A DNA stretch of 49,632 nucleotides from Candidatus Poribacteria bacterium (GCA_002709695.1 PAQF01000020.1:28563-78194); one strand, 5' to 3'. Shown: positions 30,599-40,559, numbered from the stretch's first letter. The notes: generated by a model not told the origin, from the sequence alone. Program-made: numbers and translations.

Positions 30599-31460
30599 GG
30601 TTGACAGGTTTATTACTAGTGAGTGGTTCAACATTAAAACTATCTGAGACTTGGTACTCAAATGAGTGTTCATCTTTACCATATGAACACTTTTTCCGCT
30701 CCTCAATAGCATAAAGGATCAAACGGATTCTATCCTCTACCCAATTGGAGTTGATTGAATAGCCCGGTCTAACACCTTCCTTGATCATCCAAGGGATAGA
30801 TTGAAACTCATAGTATATTGTCCGTCGTAGTTGATCAGAGGTATTCTGATGTGAACCGTGAACGAGGCGGACATTATGTATCAGAATATCTCCCGCTTTC
30901 ATCGGCACCGATTCCAGCCCTAGATAGTTGAACCCTTGCATAGCAATCTGTTGGGAAGTTTCTCTCTTGTAGTGGCTTCCAGGAGCAGCCAACAAGCAAC
31001 CATTTCCAGTGGTAGCATCATCCAGATAAACATCAACGTTAAAAGCCAGATGTGCGTCAGATGTTCGCAAATCAGCTGGATCACAGTCAGCATGTACAGG
31101 TACAATCCTGCCATTACCAGGTATTTTGAACACTAGGGCTTCAGCTTCGCAGAGAAAATAATCACCTAGCAAGGCATGTACGATTCTTAATATTTCTGGG
31201 TGTCCCAATAGGCAAAGCAAGGAATTAGGTGAGGTTGACGACTTAGGAAAGATGTATTGAACCCGGTGAAAAATGGTTTCACTTGTTTCCGTATCCAAGT
31301 CAGCAAAGTAGTCAATTTCGTCATCAACATCATGAAAAGGGGAATCGACTATTTTCTGAGTGTCAGCTTGAATGGTTTCCAATTCTTGAGTCTTAATTAT
31401 ATTGGCTAATTTGACAAAGCCATCTCGATGAAAAGAATCGACTTTTTCCTCAACATTCAT
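30564..31460 (-). CDS. PhyH-family Fe(II)/2-oxoglutarate dioxygenase
   Basis: A 298-residue PhyH protein. Iron ligands H123 and D125 in VPVHADCDP, distal H201 in LVHGSHQN, and R212 or R213 (QLRRTIYYEF). The insert before the first ligand (residues 40-75, DDEIDYFADLDTE) is acidic and unlike the other PhyH copies. The tail after 230 is lysine-rich and polar. ATG at 31460 follows AGGAGTTTTTT. It ends over the dockerin-like debris. Substrate unknown. Confidence 0.93.
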   Translation of the reverse strand: MNVEEKVDSFHRDGFVKLANIIKTQELETIQADTQKIVDSPFHDVDDEIDYFADLDTETSETIFHRVQYIFPKSSTSPNSLLCLLGHPEILRIVHALLGDYFLCEAEALVFKIPGNGRIVPVHADCDPADLRTSDAHLAFNVDVYLDDATTGNGCLLAAPGSHYKRETSQQIAMQGFNYLGLESVPMKAGDILIHNVRLVHGSHQNTSDQLRRTIYYEFQSIPWMIKEGVRPGYSINSNWVEDRIRLILYAIEERKKCSYGKDEHSFEYQVSDSFNVEPLTSNKPVNLRPKLGYNKYF

Positions 31461-31932
31461 AAAAAACTCCTGATGATTAAACTATCAATCTGACATATAT
31501 CATGATAATCCCCTTTCCCTAGGCCAAAAAAAATCATATTGTTCTTAGCATCCATTCCAATAGGTTGCTTTCTCTTAACCAGCGTAATAACTAAATGTCT
31601 GAAATACCTTATCTAACAGGCCAACTATTTTCACACTTCTGATAGGTGGTGAGCGCCAACTTATTGGCTAAAGTAACAGGTGCTATAGTTACAGAGCGTT
31701 TACTAAAGTTGTTCTCTGCCATCACCAAATCGAAGATGTTGACTGGACTGCCTCTATCTACAGCAACTGCCATTAACGCTCACGCGAGATGATTGATCTA
31801 CGGTTGCCAAGATTAAACGTTACTTACCTTTATTACTCGGAAAACGAACATTGGAAATTGAAACCTGGCCATATCGTAAACAAGTAAATTACAGACTCAG
31901 TAAAAACACGAGTTATCTTTAATTTTTAGGAA
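31461..31932. other. Gene-free spacer with weak coding traces
   Basis: 472 bases. Around 31800-31900 a plus-strand frame reads VAKIKRYLPLLLGKRTLEIE for about 40 codons without a start, suggesting old debris. No repeat or RNA motif is seen. Confidence 0.3.
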
Positions 31933-32739
31933 TTAAATTCCCTTTAGTTTAGCCCATACTGTAGTAATTTTGCCTGTGACTTGAACCAATAAGTTGTTGG
32001 ACTTAATCTCAAAGTTCTGTTTTGCCTCTGCAGGCGTCAGACCTCGATTATAAATCCGAACTTCATCAATCAGTCCGTTAAAATGACGCATGTTAAGTGC
32101 ATCACCGATATGCAATGGTTCTTCGTTTTGTGATAAATCACCTTTGACAGGTTGGTCTACGAGCACTTCACCATCCAGATAAAGTATTCCTTTTTTCCCG
32201 TTATAAGTTAAGATCACATGATGCCAATCTTGATTATCATAATTTGGTAAACCTATCTTACGTGTGTCTTTTGGAACCAAGGTTACCGAACGAAATCCAA
32301 TATCTGTTGGATTTCTGGTATCTCTAACCCAAACACCATAACCAGAATTATCTCCTAAGGATTGTCCTTTACTAACTGGCCTAGGGTATTCATTGTCACC
32401 ACTCTCGCCTTTGAGCAAAAACCAGAATTCAATTGTAACTTCTTTTCTTAGGTCTAAACTAACATGATGTGGGATTTCCACCAGCCCTTTTTTCCCGTCA
32501 AACGACAACGCTTGACCAAATTTACCTTTGACATTTTTCGGTCCACCTTTAATGGTGCCATGATTCTTCGACCAGATGTCGTTCACAACTTTTCCCTTAA
32601 TGGTTGCTTGGTCGAAAGACCAAAATCCAACGAGACCTTTTGTCACTATTTCAGGTGGTATAACTGGCCGACTATCGACTGTGCTAAAAGCGGTGACCAC
32701 TAAAAACAAAACAATGTAGGAAAAGGGCTTTGCCATCAT
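31933..32739 (-). CDS. Secreted LamG_3 protein with C-terminal tag
   Basis: A 268-residue exported protein. The signal peptide is MMAKPFSYIVLFLVVTAFS, cut near the STVDS region. The body is a textbook LamG_3 (concanavalin-like) domain: GLVGFWSFDQ, NHGTIKGGPK, FGQALSFDGKKGLVEIPHHVSLDL, VTIEFWFLLKG, WHHVILTYNGKKGILYLDGEV and GLIDEVRIYNRGLTPAEA. The tail TGKITTVWAKLKGI matches the C-terminal tag shared by the other LamG-like proteins. ATG has GGGAGAAT upstream. Likely glycan binding outside the cytoplasm. Confidence 0.93.
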   Translation of the reverse strand: MMAKPFSYIVLFLVVTAFSTVDSRPVIPPEIVTKGLVGFWSFDQATIKGKVVNDIWSKNHGTIKGGPKNVKGKFGQALSFDGKKGLVEIPHHVSLDLRKEVTIEFWFLLKGESGDNEYPRPVSKGQSLGDNSGYGVWVRDTRNPTDIGFRSVTLVPKDTRKIGLPNYDNQDWHHVILTYNGKKGILYLDGEVLVDQPVKGDLSQNEEPLHIGDALNMRHFNGLIDEVRIYNRGLTPAEAKQNFEIKSNNLLVQVTGKITTVWAKLKGI

Positions 32740-33013
32740 ATTCTCCCGCTACGTTTTATCATGAAAATTAAAGCTGTAGAAAGATATTTTACGACAATAT
32801 GTCGCGAATCAGCCTAGGTTTTCCCATAGTAACATGAGGAAGTATTTTCTTCAAACCCAGTTGTTTACTTGTCCACAGTAGAGGCTGAATATGGTTGCGA
32901 ATATAAATTTACAGACGTAGTAGAGCTCTACATAATCTCGGACCTCAGTTCGTTTGCACTGGAAAACCAACCGGCGTTACGTACTGCTGTGGCCTATCAA
33001 GCTTGAGGTTAGC
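32740..33013. other. Spacer with dispersed repeat copy
   Basis: Between the LamG gene and the phosphoesterase. The segment at about 32850-32885 resembles 23026-23060 (shared TTCAAACCCA, TGTTTACTTG and TAGAG words). It is not a terminator. The rest is unremarkable. Confidence 0.35.
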
Positions 33014-33745
33014 TTACCTTGAATAGGATACTGGTGAAAAGGGACCCAGTTGAAGTCCATGAATGTCAACAACACCATTACGAGTATAGGATAACCAAAT
33101 GTCAGCCTGTTCTGGATTCATGGCTGAGTGTTGATAATCTTGGGCCAGCAGATCGAGATCGTAATCGATCCTATAATACTGGATCTGACCATCCTCTATC
33201 ACCATACATTGGGCACGATAGTCACCGTCGCGAGGTTGACCTATAGTACCTGGATTAGCAACCAACTTGCCGTCAATTTCCAGTCGCATGGCCATGTGAG
33301 TGTGACCGACCAAAATTCGGTCCTGACCTGAATACTGCAGGTTTTTCCGGTTTTCAGCTTCCTCAGTGTAAGGGTCGAATCGACCCGTCAAGTGATTACT
33401 AGGTGAACCGTGAACCAAACAGTAGGAGATACCATCTCTTTCCAAAGTCAACAAGGTAGGAAGATTGTTGAGATAATCCAAATCGTTTATCGGCGTATTG
33501 TGTGGGAACCAAACTGTCCAACCGTCATCAGTCTGAGGTTGGCACTTAGCAAAGCTCAGATCGTGGTTTCCAGCTACTACTTGATCACAATGTTGACGAA
33601 CCAAATCGATGCAAGCCGATGGCATTGGTCCGTATTCAACGATATCACCCAAACACCAAACTTCATCGACATTGTCGAAAGCATCAAGGGAGGCTTTCAA
33701 AGCACGATAGTTGGCGTGAATATCAGCAATAACTAAGATTTTCAT
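33014..33745 (-). CDS. Calcineurin-like metallophosphoesterase (YfcE/MJ0936-like)
   Basis: A 243-residue cytoplasmic phosphodiesterase-like protein. I start at the ATG at 33745 (MKILVIADIHANYRAL), since that is where the fold begins; the frame extends 15 codons upstream. Metal-binding motifs are D8-x-H10, G33-D34, G59-N60-H61-D62, VHGSP near 110 and GHTH near 145, and the N-P-G-T-I-G-Q-P segment follows. It resembles the MJ0936-type class, which hydrolyses phosphodiesters. No neighbour hints at the substrate. No clear ribosome site. Confidence 0.92.
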   Translation of the reverse strand: MKILVIADIHANYRALKASLDAFDNVDEVWCLGDIVEYGPMPSACIDLVRQHCDQVVAGNHDLSFAKCQPQTDDGWTVWFPHNTPINDLDYLNNLPTLLTLERDGISYCLVHGSPSNHLTGRFDPYTEEAENRKNLQYSGQDRILVGHTHMAMRLEIDGKLVANPGTIGQPRDGDYRAQCMVIEDGQIQYYRIDYDLDLLAQDYQHSAMNPEQADIWLSYTRNGVVDIHGLQLGPFSPVSYSR

Positions 33746-33942
33746 TTTATGACAAATTCCAATTAGCGAATAGGTTGGGCCATTGGCCAAATGTGTCCGA
33801 TTTGAATAAAGTAGGATTTCCTGCAGTGCCTTTGGCTACCCATCATCAACACAAAATATGATCAATCCTTTTTATTCTGCATACCATCGCTATGATTCAA
33901 CAAAAAAATTGTTTTTTTATTATTAATCCCAAAAATTAGCCC

Positions 33943-34809
33943 TTAAAAATCGAGGTTGACTAGTATTAGAGAGATAATGGCTAAAACAACCCCCACTGCT
34001 AATCGTTTATTTAATCGCTCACCTAGAATCAAGATGCCAACGGTAGTTGTAAATAACATTCCACCGGAACCTGAAACAGGGAAAGCAATGAGCGCATCCA
34101 ACCGATCCAAAGCAGCTATAAACGTTCCACTTCCTAGCACATTACAAACACCGATCAAAATCCCATAACCCATTTCCAGCACTGTAGGTAACTGCCGTTT
34201 GTGGAAACAAATAAATAGATATGACATTGTTGTCACTATGAAAAGAAAAAACAGGTACATCGGCTTTTGATCAGTGGGGCACATTTCGTTAAACCCTTTC
34301 ATAGCCAAACGACCTACTCCTGCATTTAGAAAAAGTAACACAACAACAATTAGGGCAATTTTTGGTGTCGCATACCAAGTTGGCCGATTCGTGCCTTGAG
34401 TCGATTTAGTAGTTCCAGATAATAAAGGGAGAGCAACCAAAGCAATTAAAACCCCTAATGACTGCCAAAAATTTGGGGTCTCATTCCAAAAAAACACTGA
34501 AAAAAGGATCGGCAGAATCATCGATAGTCCAATAACTGCAGTAGTAACAACAATACCACTTAATCGCATTCCAGCTACAACCAGGACAAAACCAAAAGCA
34601 TAAGATATACCAGTAACCAAACCAAAGATTAAAGTGAGTGGAGTGAAAGCAAAACTATTTGCTTGCTGTGCTAAAGCACAGGAGAAGACAAAGGCAGTAG
34701 CATAATTGACCAAACCAATGGGATCCAATCGATGTCTCCTATTTTCTGCATCCTTTAGGAGAATACCAAAACCAGATATTAAGACTACATGCAAAAACAG
34801 ATAAATCAT
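33943..34809 (-). CDS. EamA/DMT-family transporter
   Basis: A 288-residue protein with about ten hydrophobic helices and the two-fold repeat of drug/metabolite (EamA) transporters. The end of each half is visible: PILFSVFFWNETPNFWQSLGVLIALVALPLLSG in the first and MLFTTTVGILILGERLNKRLAVGVVLAI in the second, with the conserved E-x-L pattern. Such proteins export small metabolites or act as exchangers. It follows the SDR-PhyH pair on the same strand (111 bases after the PhyH stop), so it may export the product; this is inference. ATG at 34809 has a weak site. Confidence 0.9.
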   Translation of the reverse strand: MIYLFLHVVLISGFGILLKDAENRRHRLDPIGLVNYATAFVFSCALAQQANSFAFTPLTLIFGLVTGISYAFGFVLVVAGMRLSGIVVTTAVIGLSMILPILFSVFFWNETPNFWQSLGVLIALVALPLLSGTTKSTQGTNRPTWYATPKIALIVVVLLFLNAGVGRLAMKGFNEMCPTDQKPMYLFFLFIVTTMSYLFICFHKRQLPTVLEMGYGILIGVCNVLGSGTFIAALDRLDALIAFPVSGSGGMLFTTTVGILILGERLNKRLAVGVVLAIISLILVNLDF

Positions 34810-34920
34810 GGGTTTTAGGTCAATTCACTGCCATTTTTATTACCGTAATGTTCTTTAATACACAGGCATATTTAATTCTTGGATAACTCAGACATATATG
34901 GCTACGCATATATCCCGTAT

Positions 34921-35826
34921 TTACAGGTTTTTACCGATAGTTGACCTCAGAAGTGAATAACGACGGACAAAGGCCTGCAGTTGAGGCAAGCTCGCCACTT
35001 TCTCCGGCTGGCGGCTACGGACAGTAATAGGCTCCACTCGGTAGTGATTCTTCAGACCATCGTAGCCTTGCCGCTGCTGCTCCGTCTGCCTTTGGAACTG
35101 AGGAGAGGCTACATATCGCAGGTCTACACTCCAGCGTACATTGCTACTAGTATTGAGCTTACTAGCGTGACAGGTTAAATTTGAGAACAGAAGAATATCA
35201 CCTTGTTTCATCGGTAGAGCCACTGGCGTCCCCCTTTGTTCTACCTCTTCCAAGGTATGCACTTTATTATCCTCTTCCCTTTGGCCTTTTAACAGACTCC
35301 AGTTGTGGCTACCCGGTATGATGTAGAGACAACCATTGTCCTCGTTAACCTCTACTAGTGGCACCCATAAACTGACTACATGGAGATGTTGGGTCATCTG
35401 ACCATAATATTGGCTATCTTGATGCCAAGGAAAAACAGTTCCTTGATTCTGTGGTAACTTGAGCCTAGTAACGTAACTACCGGTCCAAGAAATTTCGGGA
35501 CCAAGCAACGATTCTAGGCGATCCAAGATAGCTGGATGTCTAATTAAGTGGAACAGTTCTGGACAATCGAATGCTCGTGCCAAGTCCCACAAACTAGCCT
35601 TCAACTCAGCTTGCTGGTTGATTAGAACCAAGCGGCGCTCAAACGGCTCACCTTCAAACAGGCAAGATATCTTGCCTTCCTGATAGAGCTGGCTGGCATA
35701 CCTGTCCACCAATACCATGATCAAGGTACATGCAGAGGCTAATTCTGGTATCTTGAGGGCCTGCCGTTGGATCAGATAGCCCTGATCCCAATATGAGGCC
35801 ACTTCTGACGGTTTTAGGTGTGTCAT
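34921..35826 (-). CDS. PhyH-family Fe(II)/2-oxoglutarate dioxygenase
   Basis: A 301-residue PhyH protein. Iron ligands H135 and D137 in PWHQDSQYYG, distal H220 in TCHASKLN, and R231 (VRWSVDLR). The long stretch before the first ligand contains SLWDLARAFDCPELFHLIRHPAIL and NGCLYIIPGSHNW is family-typical. It starts 11 bases after the stop of the SDR dehydrogenase gene (36623 to 35838), with a good AGAGGATC site, so they form an operon and probably act on successive intermediates. Confidence 0.94.
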   Translation of the reverse strand: MTHLKPSEVASYWDQGYLIQRQALKIPELASACTLIMVLVDRYASQLYQEGKISCLFEGEPFERRLVLINQQAELKASLWDLARAFDCPELFHLIRHPAILDRLESLLGPEISWTGSYVTRLKLPQNQGTVFPWHQDSQYYGQMTQHLHVVSLWVPLVEVNEDNGCLYIIPGSHNWSLLKGQREEDNKVHTLEEVEQRGTPVALPMKQGDILLFSNLTCHASKLNTSSNVRWSVDLRYVASPQFQRQTEQQRQGYDGLKNHYRVEPITVRSRQPEKVASLPQLQAFVRRYSLLRSTIGKNL

Positions 35827-35837
35827 TGATCCTCTGA

Positions 35838-36623
35838 TTAGGGCATGAACAACCCACCACTGACATGAAGTGACTGCCCTGTAATATACTCAGCCGCATC
35901 CGAAACAAAAAACGCGACAGCATGAGCTATATCTTCTGGAAACCCTTTTCGGCTAATTAACGTCGGGATTCCGAGCCAGTCAAGGGATTCATTTTCAAGG
36001 ATCTGGATTGGATTTTCGCGGTCTTCTGCCAATTGCCGATTTGTGGGACCAGGCAGGATCACATTGGCTGTTATATAGGGAGCTCCTTCGTGCGCAATTC
36101 CTTTGGTTAAGGCAATCAAGGCCGCTTTGGATGCAGCGTAGGTAGCAAATGACCCTCCACCCCGACCGTAAACAGCGATGTTTGAGGAAATTGCTACGAA
36201 CCGTCCGAATTTCCTTTGTATCATACCCGGCAAAAGTTCACGGGCCAAGGCAAAAGTGGCACGAGCATTGACGTTCATAACTCGCTCCCATTCTTCATCA
36301 GGTGTGTCAACAATTCGGTGCGGTTGGCCAATGCCTGCATTACTAACCAAAATATCTACTCGATCGAATTTTTCTTTCGCTTGAAGAACTAATGCCTTAC
36401 ACTGAGCTGTATCTCCAACATCGGCTCTGATAACCGAAGTGCGTCGATTCATATCCTCAATTTTATTTCGTATTCGTTCGGCTTCTTTTTGACTGTCATT
36501 GTAGTTAATGATTACATCTGCTCCAGCTTCTGCCAACGCTAACGAAATAGTGGCACCTATACCACGACCACCACCGGTTACTAACGCTACCTTGCCTGAT
36601 AAATCGATCTTTCCTACTTTCAC
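35838..36623 (-). CDS. Short-chain dehydrogenase/reductase (classical SDR)
   Basis: A 261-residue classical SDR of the FabG type. T16-G-G-G-R-G-I-G23 binds NAD(P), N95-A-G is the structural motif, and the catalytic set is S147, Y162 and K166 (YAASK). NVILPGPTNRQL and ITGQSLHVSGG are normal. The GTG start at 36623 has a strong GGAGGAAAT site. It is the first gene of a short operon with a PhyH oxygenase 11 bases behind and perhaps a DMT transporter. That pair suggests hydroxylation plus oxidation or reduction of one small molecule. Confidence 0.95.
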   Translation of the reverse strand: MKVGKIDLSGKVALVTGGGRGIGATISLALAEAGADVIINYNDSQKEAERIRNKIEDMNRRTSVIRADVGDTAQCKALVLQAKEKFDRVDILVSNAGIGQPHRIVDTPDEEWERVMNVNARATFALARELLPGMIQRKFGRFVAISSNIAVYGRGGGSFATYAASKAALIALTKGIAHEGAPYITANVILPGPTNRQLAEDRENPIQILENESLDWLGIPTLISRKGFPEDIAHAVAFFVSDAAEYITGQSLHVSGGLFMP

Positions 36624-37295
36624 ATTTCCTCCAATGATCTGCGTCTAGTCACTTGTTAACAATGTTACTAACATTTCCTATTTTTTAATTTGATCGTTTG
36701 CCTTTGCTGAAAAAATCGTAGCACTCCAAGTTACCCTATAGATTGAGATGTTGACCAAACTTGACATCTTTTAGCGTGAATTCGACGCGCAGAATACCAG
36801 CTTAGGCATTCTAACACAATAGTGTATGGCAAAGTAGTGGAATCACCGACAGTAGTTGGCGGGTGAATTGACTTAAAACTAAACTATACACTGTTCAGTG
36901 ATACACTTTGATTCATCAGTTCAATTCAAAAATCCAACTTACAAGAAATAGTCAGGGTCGCAAAACATCATTGAAATGGAAGGACCATTTTGGTATTATC
37001 CACTAGAAATTGAGACAAACAAGTATTTCACGAATAAATTGTAGTAGTCAAATCAAAGCCAAGCATACACTTTTAAATTCTCCATCAGAATCATAGAACA
37101 GTTAGATACCTGTGAAGTCTAGTACAATACGACAACCCCTCTAATCCTATCTAGAACCACTAAACGTCGATGGGCACAAACTTCCATACAAAAGACCTGT
37201 CGCGTAATAACCTGCCGCCTGAAGACAAAGTGACATGCCTTTATAATCGTCTTACCGAATTTCCGTTGGACACAAGTTAAACTGGTAAACACATA
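36624..37295. other. Gene-free divergent spacer
   Basis: 672 bases between divergent genes (SDR leftward, DUF6785-type rightward). One plus-strand frame (37170-37280, 36 residues beginning MGTNFHTKDLSRNNLPPEDK) reads protein-like but lacks a ribosome site. No repeat or RNA motif recognised. Confidence 0.3.
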
Positions 37296-39260
37296 TTGAA
37301 ACCAAATCAACAATATCAAAAAGGACAACTATTTACGATTCGCTACCTCAGAATCCTACCCTTGACTTTCGCTTGGATTGTCCTTCAGACTGGACTCTAT
37401 GGTTATATTCACCTCAATGGTTTTGGTCAATTCATTGCTAACCATCTACCGGTTGGCAGTGTTTTCTTATTAATTATTTTAGCTTTTTTACTCAACCCAA
37501 TTCTCTCTCGACTTGGACCAACTGTGCCTTTTAATACGGCAGAATTGACACTCTGCTGGGCCATGATAACTGCAGCCGCCTCCGTTCCTGGCTATGGGCT
37601 GATGGAGTTTATTTTCCCTTATATTGCTGCCCCTGTCTACTTTGCGACTCCAGAAAACCAATGGGCAGAACTAATCCTTCCACATTTTAAAAAGTGGCTC
37701 TATGTCAGCGATAAAATAGCCCTAAACAAGTTTTGGAACGGTGTTGATTCATATCAAGCTATTCCATGGCAAATTTGGCTTAAACCCGTCGCTACTGCTA
37801 CTATTTTCGGGTTATCTTTCTTCTTTTCGGTTTGTTGTTGGGCGGTCATTCTACGTCGTCAGTGGGTAGAACATGTTCGATATACTTTCCCACTGGTGCA
37901 AGTCGCTGCCAATTTGACTCAAACAGACCTGCATCAAAAAGCGTTTCAACCTGTGTTCCGCAACCGGCTCTTTATCTTTGGCCTCACATTTGCCGTTATA
38001 GTCCACTTGATACGTGGGTTGCATCAATTCTACCCGTTTTTCCCTAATATTCCTCTTGATTACCCAATTCGTCAATTCTTCCCCCAAAAACCGTGGCTGG
38101 CTATTGTCACCGGATGGCCACTCTTGTTTCGACTTCGGCTATCAGTTGTTGGTGTTACGTATTTTTTGCTCCCGGACGTAACTATTAGTATCTGGTCTTT
38201 TTTCTTACTCTACAAATTTCAGGAAGTTGCTATATCAGCTTTCTCTATCACTCGTATCAATACCCAACAACAGGTAATGGGTGCAGTTTTAGTTCTAACT
38301 GCTGTCTCAACTTGGCAAGCGCGAAAACACCTCCTCGCTGTTTGTCAAAAGACCTTTACTAACCCAACCCACTCGGTTCTAATAGATGACAATAATGAAC
38401 CGTTATCTTATCGTTCTGCCCTATTGGGTATGATCGGTGGTTTCGTTTTTATGGGGGCGTTGGCTGTTACAATGGGAATGTCGATCTGGGTGGCCATCTT
38501 ATTTATCCTACTAATGTGGGTTTTGGCTACTACAGCTGCTTGGCATGTCTCCAATGCAGGATGTTTATTGGTCAATGTTGGCTTCACTCCGTTCAATTTT
38601 TTTCGCATGATCTTTGGTGGGCGAGCGTTGGGAATTCGGAACCTAATCTTGTTAAGTTTCGACAGATCCTCTATTCCCAATTGGTCATCGCAATCATTAA
38701 TGGCATACTCAATCCAAAATTTTCGCTTGGCAAATACTCACCATCTCCAATCTAGAAGTATGAAACTGGTACAGTGGATGCTTTTAGCCGTTGCATTGTC
38801 AATTGTGATCACGTTTTTTACCACTTTAACTTGGATTCACCAAAAAGGAGCACTCAACTTAACCCGTTGGATTTTTAATGTTGGCCCTGGAGCAATGAAT
38901 CGAGCAATTAATGAGATCTTAAACCCATCGTCACCAAATCTACCTGGTATTTTGAGCGCAGGCACTGGTGGTATCATCATGTCGGGACTCATTTTTATGA
39001 GACAACGTTTTTTGTGGTGGCCATTCCATCCCCTTGGTTATGCGCTTGGCGTAACGTGGGCTCCATCTCGACTTTGGTTTTCAACGTTAATTGGTTGGGC
39101 TATTAAATTCCTGATTCTACGATTCGGTGGATTCCGAGCCTTACAGCAAGGCAAACCGTTCTTTTTAGGCTTGATTATCGGTGAGTATTTTATGGCTGCT
39201 ACCTGGCAAATTTCAGCCTTGAAAACAGGCATTGGATACTGGGGTGGCCCACCCAGTTGA
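37296..39260 (+). CDS. DUF6785/DUF6784-type multi-pass membrane protein
   Basis: A 654-residue polytopic protein, a paralogue of 16685-18571. Shared landmarks are the IAAPVYFATPENQW segment near 110, GLHQFYPFFPNIP near 240, RQRFLWWPFHPLGYALG near 567 and PFFLGLIIGEYFMAATWQ at the end, with about twelve helices. The family looks transporter-like, though no substrate is known. The first visible start is TTG at 37296 with no clear ribosome site; a start further inside would lose only the cytoplasmic tail. Unlike the first copy it has no LamG-like gene beside it. Confidence 0.83.
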   Translation: MKPNQQYQKGQLFTIRYLRILPLTFAWIVLQTGLYGYIHLNGFGQFIANHLPVGSVFLLIILAFLLNPILSRLGPTVPFNTAELTLCWAMITAAASVPGYGLMEFIFPYIAAPVYFATPENQWAELILPHFKKWLYVSDKIALNKFWNGVDSYQAIPWQIWLKPVATATIFGLSFFFSVCCWAVILRRQWVEHVRYTFPLVQVAANLTQTDLHQKAFQPVFRNRLFIFGLTFAVIVHLIRGLHQFYPFFPNIPLDYPIRQFFPQKPWLAIVTGWPLLFRLRLSVVGVTYFLLPDVTISIWSFFLLYKFQEVAISAFSITRINTQQQVMGAVLVLTAVSTWQARKHLLAVCQKTFTNPTHSVLIDDNNEPLSYRSALLGMIGGFVFMGALAVTMGMSIWVAILFILLMWVLATTAAWHVSNAGCLLVNVGFTPFNFFRMIFGGRALGIRNLILLSFDRSSIPNWSSQSLMAYSIQNFRLANTHHLQSRSMKLVQWMLLAVALSIVITFFTTLTWIHQKGALNLTRWIFNVGPGAMNRAINEILNPSSPNLPGILSAGTGGIIMSGLIFMRQRFLWWPFHPLGYALGVTWAPSRLWFSTLIGWAIKFLILRFGGFRALQQGKPFFLGLIIGEYFMAATWQISALKTGIGYWGGPPS

Positions 39261-39683
39261 CCCTCTTAAATGGTTCTCCTATGAGGATTAGAAATTCTAT
39301 ACAGTTATAAACTGTATCAGGATAAAACAATAAAGTAATGCTAAAGTGTTTTAACGATAAATCTGGAGCAGATTACCTAAAATAGCAGGCTTATCCCAAG
39401 AACGAAAGGATATTCTGCAAAATGGCTAATGTGCAAACTAATATCTAGTTCTTAGCCAAAGATTACTGTCATATTATAGAGGCATTTTTTGTCTGCAACC
39501 GTTTTTCAACTAACGTTTCTATTATCTGATTCTCTATACAGTCTGTTTCATACCAATTGACAAAATTAAGTTTGACTTCATTCTCGATAGAAGTTAATTA
39601 AACGTGAGTCCCAACAGCATAACGGTTTTACTCAAAAAATTAACTACCACTGGAATCTGAGCTTTTTAACTACCTTTTACCCT
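39261..39683. other. Spacer with short hairpin
   Basis: 423 bases. An 8-bp inverted repeat ATACAGTT (39299-39306) and AACTGTAT (39310-39317) with a 3-base loop lies 38 bases after the membrane protein stop. It has no U-run, so it is only a weak terminator candidate. Nothing else seen. Confidence 0.4.
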
Positions 39684-40559
39684 ATGAATAAATCTTACTA
39701 TTCATTTATTTGTCTTAGTGTTTTCGTTCCCATCTATTTCTTTCTCTCTGCTCCACTTGTTTCCAACTCTGAACAACAGAAAACTAAAACTAAGAACTTA
39801 CAAAGGGATCAAATTACAACCTTAATCGAAAAAGCTATAAATCTTGGCGTGCCTCTCTACAATTCAGGTTCTCATTCCGCCTGTAGAGACGTTTACAATA
39901 TCACATTGCAAGCGATATCGGGCTTTACTGAAGGAATTGTGAGTCAAAATTTGATTACCAATGCTATAACGGAAACAGAATTACGAGACCCCAAAAATGG
40001 TGCCTGGTTACTCAGGCACATACTTGATGAAATCTATTTTGCTGTTAAAGAAGGAACGAGTATTAAAGATAACAAAATTGTGTTTGATTTTTCCGGCCAA
40101 TCACCATTTGAATGGTTTTCAGTCAACGATAATGTTATGGGTGGTATTTCAAAAGGCCAAGTTGAACGAACGAAACAAGAGACGATGAAGTTTTTGGGTC
40201 GGCTATCCCTAAAGAACAATGGAGGATTCAGTTCTGTTCGAAGCCAAATACCTGATTTCACCCTGGCGGGTTATGACGGATTAATGCTCAAAATACGCGG
40301 TGATGATCGATACTATTCAGTATTAGTGACGACCTTAGAACGTGGGAGAACATGGCAAACCAAATTTAAAACAAGTACAAAATGGCAAATAGTCAAAGTC
40401 CCTTTCAAGAAAATGCAGATGTCAGTTATGGGTTGGCGCCCCAATGTCTCTCCAAAAATTACGGGTAACAGGATCCGTGCTATTGGTTTCATTATTGCTG
40501 ATAAGAATGAAACTCCTTTTACATTGGAAGTTGATTGGATTAAAGCCTACATTGACTAA
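39684..40559 (+). CDS. CIA30-domain secreted protein
   Basis: A 291-residue exported protein. The signal peptide is residues 1-30 (SYYSFICLSVFVPIYFFLSA). Residues about 132-291 form a CIA30 (NDUFAF1-like) domain, a galactose-binding-like jelly roll: WFSVNDNVMGGISKG, FLGRLSLKNNGGFSSVRSQI, YDGLMLKIRGDDRYY and WQIVKVPFKKMQ are all family landmarks. The middle (residues 30-130) is helical with two conserved-looking cysteine or charged stretches. In bacteria the domain's role is unknown. Neighbours give no help. ATG at 39684 has no ribosome site. Confidence 0.88.
   Translation: MNKSYYSFICLSVFVPIYFFLSAPLVSNSEQQKTKTKNLQRDQITTLIEKAINLGVPLYNSGSHSACRDVYNITLQAISGFTEGIVSQNLITNAITETELRDPKNGAWLLRHILDEIYFAVKEGTSIKDNKIVFDFSGQSPFEWFSVNDNVMGGISKGQVERTKQETMKFLGRLSLKNNGGFSSVRSQIPDFTLAGYDGLMLKIRGDDRYYSVLVTTLERGRTWQTKFKTSTKWQIVKVPFKKMQMSVMGWRPNVSPKITGNRIRAIGFIIADKNETPFTLEVDWIKAYID

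Noticed and set aside
39299-39317. Hairpin after the second DUF6785-type gene as terminator
   Set aside because: The 8-bp stem is AT-rich and no U-run follows, so it is only noted in the spacer entry.
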